A stretch of 64,000 nt of DNA from Streptomyces sporangiiformans (GCF_005768555.2 NZ_VCHX02000320.1:112031-176030), one strand, 5' to 3'. Shown: positions 25,247 to 33,497, counted from the first letter of the stretch. A program made the numbers and translations. Notes: generated from the sequence alone by a model not told the origin.

Positions 25247-25890
25247 GAAGAGCGCTGGGCCCGGACGCAGCGCCGCAGCTCCTCGGCGTACGGCAGCACC
25301 ACCCCGGCACCGATCACCACGCCCAGCCCGGCCAGATACGCGGCGGACAGCGGCCGGTCCTTGGGCAGCAGCCTCCAGTCGTCGGGGCCGCGACCGCCGC
25401 GCAGGGTCGCGCGGACCTCATCCGAGTGCAGGCACGCCGTGAAGGCCAGCCCCGACAGCGGCAGTACCTCCAGGAAGCTGTGGATGTGCTGCTCGACGGG
25501 GCGGACTTCCCGCTCCTCGACGGCCAGCGTCACGTCGTACAGGGCGGTGGCGCTGTGAGCCGCAGCGGCCCCGCCCATCACGGACAGGACGAGCGGGTTG
25601 ATCCGGGCCAGGAGGCCCATGAGGACCGGGATCCCGGCCTCGGTCATCATCAGCGCGTGTACGACGGACTCCTTGGTCCCGGAGGTGTGCTCGATCCGGG
25701 TGCGCCGGTGCATCCACCAGTCGGCGACCGCCGGCACGACCCATAGCGGCAGCACCCCGTACAGCAGAAACCTCCGGTTCGCGTCCTCGGTTCCGGTGGA
25801 CGTGAGGGAGACCGGTAACCGGTCGCGTCCTTGTCGCCAGTGGCGCCATCGCTGCCAGGACCTGGTCAGGGAATTGCCGGGCAGAGCCAT
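25243..25890 (-). CDS. conserved integral membrane protein, unknown function
   Basis: A 215-residue protein with about four hydrophobic segments (LLYGVLPLWVVPAVADWWMH, INPLVLSVMGGAAAAHSATA, FLEVLPLSGLAFTAC and a C-terminal one). His and acidic residues repeat in and near the helices (DWWMHRRTRIEHTSG, ALYDVTLAVEEREVRPVEQH), suggesting a metal or haem site. Similar proteins are sometimes labelled diguanylate cyclase, but no GGDEF is present, so I reject that name. It is the first gene of an operon with the SMP-30-like gene and has a sigma-B-like promoter. Confidence 0.7.
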   Translation of the reverse strand: MALPGNSLTRSWQRWRHWRQGRDRLPVSLTSTGTEDANRRFLLYGVLPLWVVPAVADWWMHRRTRIEHTSGTKESVVHALMMTEAGIPVLMGLLARINPLVLSVMGGAAAAHSATALYDVTLAVEEREVRPVEQHIHSFLEVLPLSGLAFTACLHSDEVRATLRGGRGPDDWRLLPKDRPLSAAYLAGLGVVIGAGVVLPYAEELRRCVRAQRSS

Positions 25891-25932
25891 CGGAACCTCC
25901 GTCGCACACGAGGATGCACATGCCCGGCCCCG

Positions 25933-25957
25933 GTACCCGGCACCGGCCCACGCACAC
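25933..25957 (-). promoter_or_regulatory. sigma-B-like promoter of the membrane-protein/SMP-30 operon
   Basis: Read on the minus strand, GTGT, 15 bases, GGGTAC match the consensus. It lies about 40 bases upstream of the ATG at 25890. Confidence 0.5.
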
Positions 25958-25984
25958 CCCGTGTCCCCGCCCCGCCTGAGGCAC

Positions 25985-26009
25985 GTTTCGGGTACCCCTG
26001 ACCGGCTAC
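25985..26009 (+). promoter_or_regulatory. possible sigma-B-like promoter of the F420-oxidoreductase gene
   Basis: GTTT (25985-25988), 15 bases, GGCTAC (26004-26009) is one mismatch from the consensus -10. The ATG follows nine bases later, the same near-leaderless geometry as at 23187-23220. Confidence 0.4.
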
Positions 26010-26018
26010 TAGGAACGC

Positions 26019-26984
26019 ATGGTGCAAATCGGATACACGATGATGACCGAGCAGGCAGGCCCTCGTGAACTCGTGCAGCACGTGGTGGCCGCGGAACAAG
26101 CAGGATTCGACTTCTCCGTCACCTCCGACCACTACTTCCCGTGGCTGGAGGAACAGGGGCACGCTCCGTACGCGTGGAGCGTGCTGGGTGCCGCGGCGCA
26201 GGCCACGTCCAGGATTCCCCTCATGACGTATGTGACCTGCCCGACGACGCGCTATCACCCGGCGGTCGTCGCCCAGAAGGCCGCCACGACGCAGCTGCTC
26301 GCCGAAGGCCGTTTCCGGCTCGGGCTCGGCTCCGGCGAGAATCTCAACGAGCACGTGGTGGGCGGCGGCTGGCCGGCCGCACACGTCCGCCTCGAGAAGC
26401 TGGAAGAGGCCGTCCGGATCATCTGCGCCCTGTTCTCCGGTGAGAGCGTGAACCACCACGGCACGCACTTCGACGTGACGAACGCCAAGCTGTACGACGT
26501 CCCCGACGAGGCGCCCCCGATCGGCGTCGCCGTCTCGGGCGAGCGCTCCTGCGCACTGGCCGGCCGGCTGGCCGACCTGGTGATCGCCACCGAACCGAAG
26601 ACCGAGCTGGTGGACTCCTTCGAACGGCACGGCGGCAGCGGCAAGCCGAAGGTGGGGCAACTGCCCGTCTGTTACGACCCCGACAAGGACGCGGCCATCG
26701 GCCGGGCCCACGAGCAGTTCCGCTGGGCGCTGGGCGGCTGGCCGGTCAACGCCGAACTGCCCGGCCCCGCGAACTTCGACACCGCCACCCAGAACGTACG
26801 TCCGGAGGATGTCGCGGAGACCATTCCGTGCGGCGGCGACGTCGACACCTTCGTCGAGGCCGTACGCCCCTACGTCACCGCGGGCTTCACCGAGATCGCA
26901 CTCGTCCAGGTCGGCGGTGACCACCAGCACCCGTTCCTGGACTGGGCGGAGAAGAAGCTGCTGCCGGCGCTGAAGGACCTGTGA
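26019..26984 (+). CDS. F420-dependent LLM-class oxidoreductase (TIGR03557 type)
   Basis: Soluble (beta/alpha)8 enzyme of 321 residues in the luciferase-like family that uses coenzyme F420, related to F420-dependent glucose-6-phosphate dehydrogenase. Recognisable segments are FDFSVTSDHYFPWLEEQGHA near the N-terminus, then YVTCPTTRYHPAVVAQKAAT and RFRLGLGSGENLNEHVVGGG at the cofactor site, and HQHPFLDWAEKKLLPAL at the C-terminus. The substrate is unknown. A VOC protein gene follows after 30 bases and may be cotranscribed. Confidence 0.9.
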   Translation: MVQIGYTMMTEQAGPRELVQHVVAAEQAGFDFSVTSDHYFPWLEEQGHAPYAWSVLGAAAQATSRIPLMTYVTCPTTRYHPAVVAQKAATTQLLAEGRFRLGLGSGENLNEHVVGGGWPAAHVRLEKLEEAVRIICALFSGESVNHHGTHFDVTNAKLYDVPDEAPPIGVAVSGERSCALAGRLADLVIATEPKTELVDSFERHGGSGKPKVGQLPVCYDPDKDAAIGRAHEQFRWALGGWPVNAELPGPANFDTATQNVRPEDVAETIPCGGDVDTFVEAVRPYVTAGFTEIALVQVGGDHQHPFLDWAEKKLLPALKDL

Positions 26985-26996
26985 ACCAGGCTTGAA

Positions 26997-27010
26997 GGAA
27001 AGGACTTTCC
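26997..27010 (+). promoter_or_regulatory. inverted repeat GGAAAGGACTTTCC covering the ribosome-binding site of the next VOC gene
   Basis: Perfect 6-base arms around GA, with the GGAAAGG acting as Shine-Dalgarno for ATG 27015. It may modulate translation of the second gene in the unit. Confidence 0.35.
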
Positions 27011-27014
27011 CGCC

Positions 27015-27386
27015 ATGGCCATCGCCCAGTACCGCCTCGTCGCCTTGGACTGTCCGGACCCCGCGGCCCTCGCCACCTTCTACGCGGGAGTGCTCGGCGG
27101 CGACATCAAGCAGTACAACGACGACTGGTACGACCTCTACGTGCCCGACGGCCATCGCGTCGCCTTCCAGCGCGCCCCCGGCTTCCGCCCGCCGCACTGG
27201 CCACGCGCCGACGACAACTCCCAGCAGCTGCACCTGGACTTCACCGTCTCGGACATCGACACCGCCGAAGCCCAGGTCCTGGCCCTCGGCGCCACCCCGC
27301 TCGACCTGGACGACGAGGACGGGCGTCGCGGGTTCCGGGTGTACGCGGACCCCGTCGGCCATCCATTCTGCCTGTGCTGGGAATGA
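27015..27386 (+). CDS. VOC family protein
   Basis: A 123-residue single VOC domain beginning AQYRLVALDCPDPAALATFY. It has the typical YAGVLGG segment, the second half starts QQLHLDFTVSDIDTAEAQVL, and it ends GHPFCLCWE. This is the small actinobacterial subtype that usually has no assigned substrate. Its ribosome-binding site is inside a small inverted repeat, and it lies directly after the F420-oxidoreductase gene. Confidence 0.85.
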   Translation: MAIAQYRLVALDCPDPAALATFYAGVLGGDIKQYNDDWYDLYVPDGHRVAFQRAPGFRPPHWPRADDNSQQLHLDFTVSDIDTAEAQVLALGATPLDLDDEDGRRGFRVYADPVGHPFCLCWE

Positions 27387-27439
27387 CGGCGGCCGCCTCA
27401 GTGTCCCGGCAGAGGCCGGCCGGCTTCGCGGTGGGGCCC

Positions 27440-27826
27440 TTACGGCCGGTACCGCAGCGGATGGTCCGCAGGCACCTCCACCACCACGATCTCGGTTCCG
27501 TCGGGGTCGGTGAGCCACATCTCGATCAGGCCCCACGGTTCCTTGACCGGGGGCCGCAGCACCTCCACGCCCGCCGCCGTCAGTTCCTCGTACGCGGCGG
27601 TCACGTCCGCCACCTGGAGCCACAGTTTGAGAGCGGGGGAGGGGGGTTCTTCGGAGCGGCCCGAGACTTCCAGGAAGCCACCGCCGAGGAAATAGACGGT
27701 GCCGCGTTCGGGGCCGGTGCCGAACTCCCGGTAGACGGGCAGGCCCAGTTGCTCGCCGTAGAAGGCGCGGGAGCGATGAGGGTCAGTGGGGCGGAGCAAG
27801 GTCCGGCTGCTCAGTACATGCACCAT
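27440..27826 (-). CDS. VOC family protein
   Basis: A 128-residue single VOC domain opening MVHVLSSRTLLRPTDPHRSR, where the second helix (RAFYGEQLGLPVYREF) is the usual dimer-contact segment. It ends in a beta strand with PDGTEIVVVEVPADHPL. Possible metal ligands are the N-terminal His and the C-terminal Glu. ATG 27826 starts exactly at the fold, although the frame is open far upstream. It is unrelated in orientation to the other VOC gene and divergent from a GNAT gene. Confidence 0.82.
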   Translation of the reverse strand: MVHVLSSRTLLRPTDPHRSRAFYGEQLGLPVYREFGTGPERGTVYFLGGGFLEVSGRSEEPPSPALKLWLQVADVTAAYEELTAAGVEVLRPPVKEPWGLIEMWLTDPDGTEIVVVEVPADHPLRYRP

Positions 27827-27898
27827 GCCCCCGCACCTTAGCCGGACAGGCCCTAAGCTCGTCGGTGCCCGAGCCCCGCCCGAGACCGGAGCCGTTCC

Positions 27899-28453
27899 AT
27901 GGAGACCGCCGAGGAGACCGCCGACACCGGCCTGACCTTCCGAGACGCCACCGACGCCGACGTCGAAGCCTTGGTGGCGCTGATCGAGTCGGCCTACCGA
28001 GGAGACTCCAGCCGAACCGGCTGGACCACCGAGGCGGACATCCTGGAGGGGCAGCGGACGGATCCGGAGGGCGTACGCGCGGTCATCAAGTCGCCCGACA
28101 GCCGCCTGCTGACCGTAGAGCGCGAGGGCACCATGATCGCCTGCTGTCAGCTCGAACACCGCGGTGACCACGCCTACTTCGGCATGTTCGCGGTCAGCCC
28201 GGCGCTCCAGGGCGCGGGTCTCGGCAAGGTGATCATCGCGGAGGCGGAGCGGCACGCACGCGAGACGTGGGGCGTGCGCGCGATGCACATGACCGTGATC
28301 TCCGTACGCGAGGACCTCATCGCCTGGTACGAGCGGCGCGGCTACCGCCGTACGGGAGAGATGACCCCCTTCCCGTACGGCGACGAACGGTTCGGCGTTC
28401 CGCAGCGCGACGACCTGCAGTTCGAGCTCCTGGTGAAGCCGCTTACGCCGTGA
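27899..28453 (+). CDS. GNAT-family N-acetyltransferase
   Basis: A 184-residue acetyltransferase with all GNAT landmarks: LTFRDATDADVEALVALIES at the start, FGMFAVSPALQGAGLGKVII as the acetyl-CoA loop (QGAGLG) and LIAWYERRGYRRTGEM as the C-terminal motif. The substrate is unknown. Its 3' end overlaps the convergent GDPD gene by 11 bases. Confidence 0.9.
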   Translation: METAEETADTGLTFRDATDADVEALVALIESAYRGDSSRTGWTTEADILEGQRTDPEGVRAVIKSPDSRLLTVEREGTMIACCQLEHRGDHAYFGMFAVSPALQGAGLGKVIIAEAERHARETWGVRAMHMTVISVREDLIAWYERRGYRRTGEMTPFPYGDERFGVPQRDDLQFELLVKPLTP

Positions 28454-29126
28454 AGCGGCCGGTGCGCTTGATCTCCGGGTAGTCGGTGGTCGCCCCGTCG
28501 AGCTCCAGGGCGCGCACCAGCCGCAGATGGTCCTGCGTGTTGACCACCCAGCCGATGATCCGCAGGTCCGCCTTGCGCGCGCGCTCGACGACCTCCAGCG
28601 TGAGCCGCCGGATGTTCAGTACGAGAGTGGTGGCGCCGACCGCCGTGGCGCGCTCGACGACGTCGGTGCCGTACCGGCTGGCGACCAGCGCGGTGCGTAC
28701 GCCTGGGACGAGCCGCGCGATCTCGGCGATGGCCTCGTCGTGGAACGACAGCACCTCGACCCGGCCGACCAGATCCCGCCGGTGCATGACCTCGGCCAGT
28801 GCCCGGGCCGCCGCGACATCCTTGATCTCGGCCTGCAGGGGTGCCGAGACAGCGTCCAGTACCTCCTCGAAGACCGGGATGCGTTCACCGTGCCCCGCGT
28901 CCAGCGCGCGCAGCTCGGCGAGGGTCTTCTCCGCGATCGGTCCCGAACCGTCGGTGGTCCGGTCCACGTCGGCGTCGTGCATGACGACGAGCTCGCCGTC
29001 CTTGCTCAGATGCAGATCGAGTTCGATCACGTCGAGGCCCGCTTGCTGGGCGGCGACGAAGGAACGAAGGGTGTTCTCGGGTTCGACACCCATGATTCCG
29101 CGATGACCGATGGTGAGGAAGTTCAA
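28443..29126 (-). CDS. glycerophosphodiester phosphodiesterase
   Basis: Cytoplasmic GDPD of 227 residues, hydrolysing glycerophosphodiesters to glycerol-3-phosphate and an alcohol. The catalytic region is TIGHRGIMGVEPENTLRSF with His and Glu, then VIELDLHLSKDGELVVMHD supplying the metal Glu/Asp and second His, plus LQAEIKD. The C-terminal IGWVVNTQDHLRLV is also typical. The fold begins at a TTG codon (29126) preceded by CGGAG six bases away, and upstream alternatives lengthen the protein with low-complexity sequence. A sigma-B-like promoter lies 50-75 bases upstream. Confidence 0.92.
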   Translation of the reverse strand: MNFLTIGHRGIMGVEPENTLRSFVAAQQAGLDVIELDLHLSKDGELVVMHDADVDRTTDGSGPIAEKTLAELRALDAGHGERIPVFEEVLDAVSAPLQAEIKDVAAARALAEVMHRRDLVGRVEVLSFHDEAIAEIARLVPGVRTALVASRYGTDVVERATAVGATTLVLNIRRLTLEVVERARKADLRIIGWVVNTQDHLRLVRALELDGATTDYPEIKRTGRFTA

Positions 29127-29176
29127 GGCTGACTCCGCTTCCGTCGACGGCGGCTCGACTGCCGCGCTGCGGTCCC

Positions 29177-29201
29177 GTACCCACGCGGCAAGGCCGCAGC
29201 C
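29177..29201 (-). promoter_or_regulatory. sigma-B-like promoter of the GDPD gene
   Basis: On the minus strand GGCT, 15 bases, GGGTAC fit the GNNT-N14-16-GGGTAC consensus about 50 bases before the TTG start. Confidence 0.45.
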
Positions 29202-29561
29202 TAATCGCCAGTCTCGGCGATGAACCCTGTCCGACACCGGGGAATGACGCGTTCCAGCCGCCCGGCACGGCTCGCGCGGTGTATCGGATCACCCCTGAGT
29301 GGGCGCGTCCCGAGAGAGTTGACCGAGCGCTCCGGTTGCGCGGGCTCGGTTCCGCTGTCGTACCGGAGCTCCTGGAGGACACGTGTGGCTGGTGTGGTTA
29401 CCCACCGATGAGCGAAAGTAATCGTCTGAGCGATGCCTGACAGGAAAAAGAGCGGCATAGATAGCGCTGGACAGGATGATTTCCCGACCTTCCCACTTGT
29501 GGGAAGGAACCCCGCATGCATACGGTGTCTATACGCGAGGTTCTCCCGTGGAGGATGGGGC
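29202..29561. other. intergenic region between GDPD and the DUF6421 operon
   Basis: About 360 bases with no convincing gene. It is more A/T-rich than its surroundings from 29390 onward. It contains a 20-bp palindrome (29488-29507) and a TATACG -10-like hexamer (29530-29535) likely serving the DUF6421 operon. A second weak GATT-N16-GGGTAA site lies on the minus strand near 29400. Confidence 0.6.
29488..29507. promoter_or_regulatory. 20-bp palindrome CCTTCCCACTTGTGGGAAGG upstream of the DUF6421 operon
   Basis: Perfect 9-base arms around TT. The centre lies about 44 bases upstream of the start expected from the TATACG hexamer at 29530, a position typical for an activator, although repression or an RNA hairpin is also possible. 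No regulator gene is adjacent. Confidence 0.6.
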
Positions 29562-30959
29562 ATGACGGAAATTCTTGTGCAGGTGGGCACGGAGGAGCAG
29601 GTTCCTTCCGGTGGCAGGGTGGTGGACCACCCGGCTTGGCCCGTGCTCAAGGATGCTGTGGAGCGGATCCGGCCATGGCAGTCCAAGGACGGCTCGATCG
29701 ACTTCGACGCCGAGGGCGCGCCGGATCGGGGCGAGGCCGAGCTCGCGGTACGCCGTGCCGTGGACTCCGTGGAGGCGCTCTCCCCGCTGCTGCCGCACGA
29801 CGCGGCCTACCACCAGGCGCTCACCAAGGACCTGCGCCGCTGGGTGGACGAGGGCTTCAAGGTGCCCGACTTCCTGGACTCGCTGCTGGCCTTCGAGCCC
29901 GCCGCGCACCGCGAGGACGGCCTCCAGCACCTGGTCGTCTTCCCGATGTACACGCAGAACGGCAACCCGGACCGCAACTTCGAGGCGGTCGTGCTGCGCA
30001 TGGTGTGGCCGGACTGGCTCGCCGAGCTGGAGCGCACCCGCTACGACAACCCACTGTTCTGCGGCATCACCTTCGAGGACTTCACCTCGGGCTACGACAC
30101 CAACTCGGCCGTCCTCTTCCCGGAGACCATCGCCGTCCGTGAAGCCCCCGAGCGGTTCAGCTGGGGCGGCATCTTCTGCGACCGGGAGGCGGCCCGCTTC
30201 CGCCGGGTCACCGAGGCCGCCGTCGACATCCTCGGCGTCGACCTGCCCGACGACGTCCGCGAGATGGTCGGCGACCAGGATCGCTGCCAGCAGGCGTTCG
30301 TCCTGTGGGACATGGTCCACGACCGCACCCACAGCCATGGCGACCTGCCCTTCGACCCGTTCATGATCAAGCAGCGCCAGCCGTTCTGGATGTACGGCCT
30401 GGAGGAGCTCCGCTGCGACCTCACCGCCTTCAGGGAGGCCGTGAAACTGGCGGACGACGGCTTCCCGCAGGGCCGTGACGTGCAGTACGCGGTGCTGTTC
30501 GACCGGATGTTCCGCTTCCCCGTCACCGGCGAACGCGTCCGCAACTACGACGGCCTCGGCGGCCAGCTGCTCTTCGCGTACCTGCACAAGCACGACGTCG
30601 TCCGCTGGAGCGACAACAAGCTGTTCATCGACTGGCAGCGCGCCCCGCAGGTCACCAACGAGCTGTGCGCCGAGATCGAGAAGCTGTACCGCGACGGCAT
30701 CGACCGCCCGAAGCTGGTCCACTGGCTCGCCGGCTACGAACTGGTCTCCACCTACCTCGCCCCGCACCCGGGCTCCAAGTGGGCCAAGGGCCCGGACGCC
30801 CTGGATCTGAGCCAGCCGCCGCGCAAACTCGTCGACGACGTGCTTCCGGACGAGTTTCCGCTGAGCATGTTCTATGAGGCGCTCTCCAAGAAGCTGAAGA
30901 ACGTGATCGCCTCTACCAAGGGCATCACGGCGGACAGCGCCGAGCGGGTGGCCGCGTGA
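29562..30959 (+). CDS. DUF6421 family protein, possible metal-dependent hydrolase
   Basis: A 465-residue cytoplasmic protein I recognise as DUF6421. The function is unknown. The most conserved-looking part has a histidine cluster HDRTHSHG (His253, His257, His259) followed 22 residues later by GLEELRCDL (Glu281, Glu282, Asp286). This arrangement recalls the HExxxH...EExRA(E/D) zinc site of M49-type peptidases, but the first Glu is Asp here, so catalysis is only a hypothesis. No signal or membrane segment is present. ATG 29562 has GGAGG upstream. It is the first gene of an operon with an SDR and a threonine aldolase. Confidence 0.75.
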   Translation: MTEILVQVGTEEQVPSGGRVVDHPAWPVLKDAVERIRPWQSKDGSIDFDAEGAPDRGEAELAVRRAVDSVEALSPLLPHDAAYHQALTKDLRRWVDEGFKVPDFLDSLLAFEPAAHREDGLQHLVVFPMYTQNGNPDRNFEAVVLRMVWPDWLAELERTRYDNPLFCGITFEDFTSGYDTNSAVLFPETIAVREAPERFSWGGIFCDREAARFRRVTEAAVDILGVDLPDDVREMVGDQDRCQQAFVLWDMVHDRTHSHGDLPFDPFMIKQRQPFWMYGLEELRCDLTAFREAVKLADDGFPQGRDVQYAVLFDRMFRFPVTGERVRNYDGLGGQLLFAYLHKHDVVRWSDNKLFIDWQRAPQVTNELCAEIEKLYRDGIDRPKLVHWLAGYELVSTYLAPHPGSKWAKGPDALDLSQPPRKLVDDVLPDEFPLSMFYEALSKKLKNVIASTKGITADSAERVAA

Positions 30960-30997
30960 GCGACCGCACCGAGACGACTGCTCAGGAGGCGAGGATC

Positions 30998-31744
30998 ATG
31001 GGGAACGGGGCGCTCAACGGCGCGGTGATCGCGGTGGCCGGCGCGGGCGGTCCCGCCGGCCGGGCCACTCTGCTGCGGCTCGCCGAGGAGGGTGCGGTCG
31101 TCGTCGGCTCGGACAACGACCCGGAGCGGCTGGCCGAGGCCGTGGACTCGGCGCGCTATGCGTACGGCGGTGCCACCGTCGTCGGGGACACGGTCGACCT
31201 GCTCGACCGGGAGTCGACCCGAGACTGGGCCACGCGCGTCGAGAAGGACTTCGGGCGTGTCGACGGCCTCGTCCACCTCGTGGGCGGCTGGCGCGGCAGC
31301 GAGACCTTCGCCAAGACGAATCTCGACGACTGGGACCTGCTGGAGCTGCTGCTCATCCGTACAGTGCAGCACACCTCCCTCGCCTTCCACGAGGCGTTGC
31401 AGCGCAGCGACCGCGGCCGGTACGTACTGATCAGCGCCGCGGGCGCCAGCAAGCCCACCGCGGGCAACGCCGCCTACGCCGCCGCCAAGGCCGCCGCCGA
31501 GGCGTGGACGCTGGCCATGGCCGACTACTTCCGCAAGGCTGGGGGAGCGGAGGGCCCGACGTCCGCTGCTGCCATCCTGATTGTGAAGGCGTTGGTGCAC
31601 GACGCGATGCGCGCCGAGCGTCCCAACGCGAAGTTCGCGGGCTTCACGGACGTCAAGGAGCTGGCCGAGGCCATCGCCGGCGTCTGGGAGAGGCCCGCCG
31701 CCGAAGTGAATGGAAAGCGTCTGTGGCTGACCGAGAAGCCGTGA
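30998..31744 (+). CDS. SDR-family oxidoreductase
   Basis: A 248-residue NAD(P)-dependent short-chain dehydrogenase/reductase. The cofactor loop is a variant (AVAGAGGPAGRATLLRL). The adenine-binding Asp is in GDTVDLLDR, the catalytic Ser in YVLISAAGAS, and Tyr-xxx-Lys in AAYAAAKAAAEAW. ATG 30998 with GGAGG eight bases upstream is preferred, although a GTG at 30956 overlapping the DUF6421 stop is possible. It ends inside the start of the threonine aldolase gene (four-base overlap). Confidence 0.9.
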   Translation: MGNGALNGAVIAVAGAGGPAGRATLLRLAEEGAVVVGSDNDPERLAEAVDSARYAYGGATVVGDTVDLLDRESTRDWATRVEKDFGRVDGLVHLVGGWRGSETFAKTNLDDWDLLELLLIRTVQHTSLAFHEALQRSDRGRYVLISAAGASKPTAGNAAYAAAKAAAEAWTLAMADYFRKAGGAEGPTSAAAILIVKALVHDAMRAERPNAKFAGFTDVKELAEAIAGVWERPAAEVNGKRLWLTEKP

Positions 31745-32811
31745 ACCCTCCGAAGACCGACGCCCGGCGTCATCACGACCCGGAGGTCCGCGGTTTCGCC
31801 AGTGACAACTACGCGGGGGCCCACCCCGAGGTGCTCGCCGCCCTCGCCTTGGCGAACGGCGGCCACCAGGTCTCGTACGGCGAGGACGACTACACCGGCC
31901 ACCTCCAGCAGGTGATGCGCAGCCACTTCGGCGCGAGTGCCGAGGCGTTCCCCGTCTTCAACGGGACGGGCGCCAACGTCGTGGCACTCCAGGCGCTCAC
32001 GGACCGCTGGGGCGCGGTGATCTGCGCGGAGGGCGCGCACATCAACGTCGACGAGGGCGGCGCCCCCGAACGCATGGGCGGCCTCAAGCTGCTCACGGTG
32101 CCCACGCCCGACGGCAAGCTCACGCCCGAGCTGATCGACCGGCAGGCCTGGGGCTGGGAGGACGAGCACCGGGCCATGCCGCAGGTCGTCTCGATCGCAC
32201 AGAACACCGAACTCGGCACCGTCTACACCCCCGACGAGATCCGTGCCATCTGCGAGCACGCCCACGCGCGCGGTATGAAGGTGCACCTCGACGGGGCCCG
32301 GATAGCCAATGCGGCCGCCTCGCTGAATGTCCCGATGCGGGCGTTCACCAACGCGGTCGGCGTGGACGTCCTGTCCTTCGGTGGCACCAAGAACGGCGCG
32401 CTGTTCGGCGAGGCCGTCGTCGTCCTCAGCCAGGACGCCGTCAGCCACATGAAGCACCTGCGGAAGCTGTCGATGCAGCTCGCCTCCAAGATGCGCTTCA
32501 TCTCGGTGCAGTTGGAGGCGCTGCTCGCCAGGGATCTCTGGCTGCGCAACGCCCGGCACGCCAACGAGATGGCCCAGCGCCTCGCCGAGGGCGTGCGCGC
32601 CGTGCACGGCGTCGAGATCCTGTACCCCGTCCAGGCCAACGCGGTCTTCGCGCGGCTGCCGCACGACGTGAGCGAGCGTCTGCAGAAGCGTTACCGCTTC
32701 TACTTCTGGGACGAGGCCGCCGGTGACGTCCGCTGGATGTGCTCCTTCGACACGACTGAGGACGACGTGGACGGCTTCGTGGCGGCGCTCAAGGAGGAGA
32801 TGGCGCGCTAG
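31741..32811 (+). CDS. low-specificity L-threonine aldolase (PLP-dependent)
   Basis: Fold-type I PLP enzyme of 356 residues splitting L-threonine and allo-threonine into glycine and acetaldehyde. It starts VNPPKTDARRHHDPEVRGFA with the active-site SDNYAGAHPEVL. The Schiff-base Lys lies in LSFGGTKNGALFGE, and the PLP-phosphate and His stacking segments are EGAHINVDEGGAPE and VHLDGARIANAA. GTG 31741 overlaps the SDR stop (GTGA), so it is translationally coupled. The operon order DUF6421-SDR-aldolase suggests one pathway turning over a beta-hydroxy amino acid. Confidence 0.92.
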   Translation: MNPPKTDARRHHDPEVRGFASDNYAGAHPEVLAALALANGGHQVSYGEDDYTGHLQQVMRSHFGASAEAFPVFNGTGANVVALQALTDRWGAVICAEGAHINVDEGGAPERMGGLKLLTVPTPDGKLTPELIDRQAWGWEDEHRAMPQVVSIAQNTELGTVYTPDEIRAICEHAHARGMKVHLDGARIANAAASLNVPMRAFTNAVGVDVLSFGGTKNGALFGEAVVVLSQDAVSHMKHLRKLSMQLASKMRFISVQLEALLARDLWLRNARHANEMAQRLAEGVRAVHGVEILYPVQANAVFARLPHDVSERLQKRYRFYFWDEAAGDVRWMCSFDTTEDDVDGFVAALKEEMAR

Positions 32812-32864
32812 CGAGCCACACCGAGCTCCGGCTCTGCATAGGTATGCGGCTGATGGAAAAGTCA

Positions 32865-32894
32865 TTGACTCCCGTTCGGCCGCGTTCCTATGCT
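32865..32894 (+). promoter_or_regulatory. promoter of the transglutaminase-like/B3-B4 operon
   Basis: TTGACT (32865-32870), 18 bases, TATGCT (32889-32894). The ATG at 32903 is eight bases downstream of the -10, so the transcript is probably leaderless. Confidence 0.6.
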
Positions 32895-32902
32895 CTGCGG
32901 GC

Positions 32903-33475
32903 ATGGAGCTGATCCAGGAAACTGCCGACCTGTCCACTTATTTGGCCGCTGGCGAGGTCATCGATCATCATCATCCGCGCGTACGGGAGACGGCGGCGCA
33001 CCTTGCCTCGACGGTCGCCGACTCGTATGCCTATGCGCAAGCGGCGTACGAATTCATTCGCGACACCATCCCGCACTCGGCCGACAGCGGCGACCCGCGT
33101 GTCACCTGGCGCGCCTCCGACGTCCTGGAGCAGGGCACCGGTATCTGTCACGCCAAGGCCCACGCGCTGGCAGCGCTGCTGCGGGCCGAGGACATCCCCA
33201 CGGCGCTCTGCTACCAGAAGTTCGACATGGTGCACGGTCTGATCGCCGTGCGGTTCAACGGGGCGTGGCACCGGCAGGACCCTCGCGGAAACAAGCCGGG
33301 GGTCGACGCCCGGTTCTCGCTCGATGGCGAGCGTCTGGCCTTCGCCCTCGATCCGGAGTCCAATGAGATGGACTATCCGGTTCTGTATGCTGAACCTCAC
33401 CCGGTCGTGCTGCGCGCCCTGAAGGCCGCCCGTGACCGGGAGCATCTGTGGCAGACCCTCCCCACCGCACTCTGA
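32903..33475 (+). CDS. transglutaminase-like cysteine hydrolase
   Basis: A 190-residue transglutaminase-core protein. The catalytic Cys is in GTGICHAKAHALAALLRA, the His in FDMVHGLIAVRFNG and the Asp in HRQDPRGNK, so the triad is complete. It has no signal peptide and is probably cytoplasmic. Related proteins act as peptidases or amidases rather than crosslinkers. The ATG sits almost at the predicted transcription start. The B3/B4 gene follows after 22 bases. Confidence 0.88.
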   Translation: MELIQETADLSTYLAAGEVIDHHHPRVRETAAHLASTVADSYAYAQAAYEFIRDTIPHSADSGDPRVTWRASDVLEQGTGICHAKAHALAALLRAEDIPTALCYQKFDMVHGLIAVRFNGAWHRQDPRGNKPGVDARFSLDGERLAFALDPESNEMDYPVLYAEPHPVVLRALKAARDREHLWQTLPTAL

Positions 33476-33497
33476 GGCAAGGCAGGCACAGCAGACG

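Noticed and set aside
25243..25890. Diguanylate cyclase label for the membrane protein
   Set aside because: No GGDEF or EAL motif is present, and the sequence is mainly membrane helices.
25866..27623. 585-codon antisense frame over the F420 oxidoreductase and VOC genes
   Set aside because: Both plus-strand proteins are well matched to families. The antisense product is Gly/Val/Ala-rich with no domain.
29387..29420. GATT-N16-GGGTAA as a second sigma-B promoter for the GDPD gene
   Set aside because: The -10 deviates (GGGTAA) and it would give a leader of about 260 bases. The site at 29177 fits much better.
31525..32937. 470-codon antisense frame over the threonine aldolase gene
   Set aside because: The sense strand has full PLP-enzyme motifs, so the antisense frame is a codon-bias artefact.
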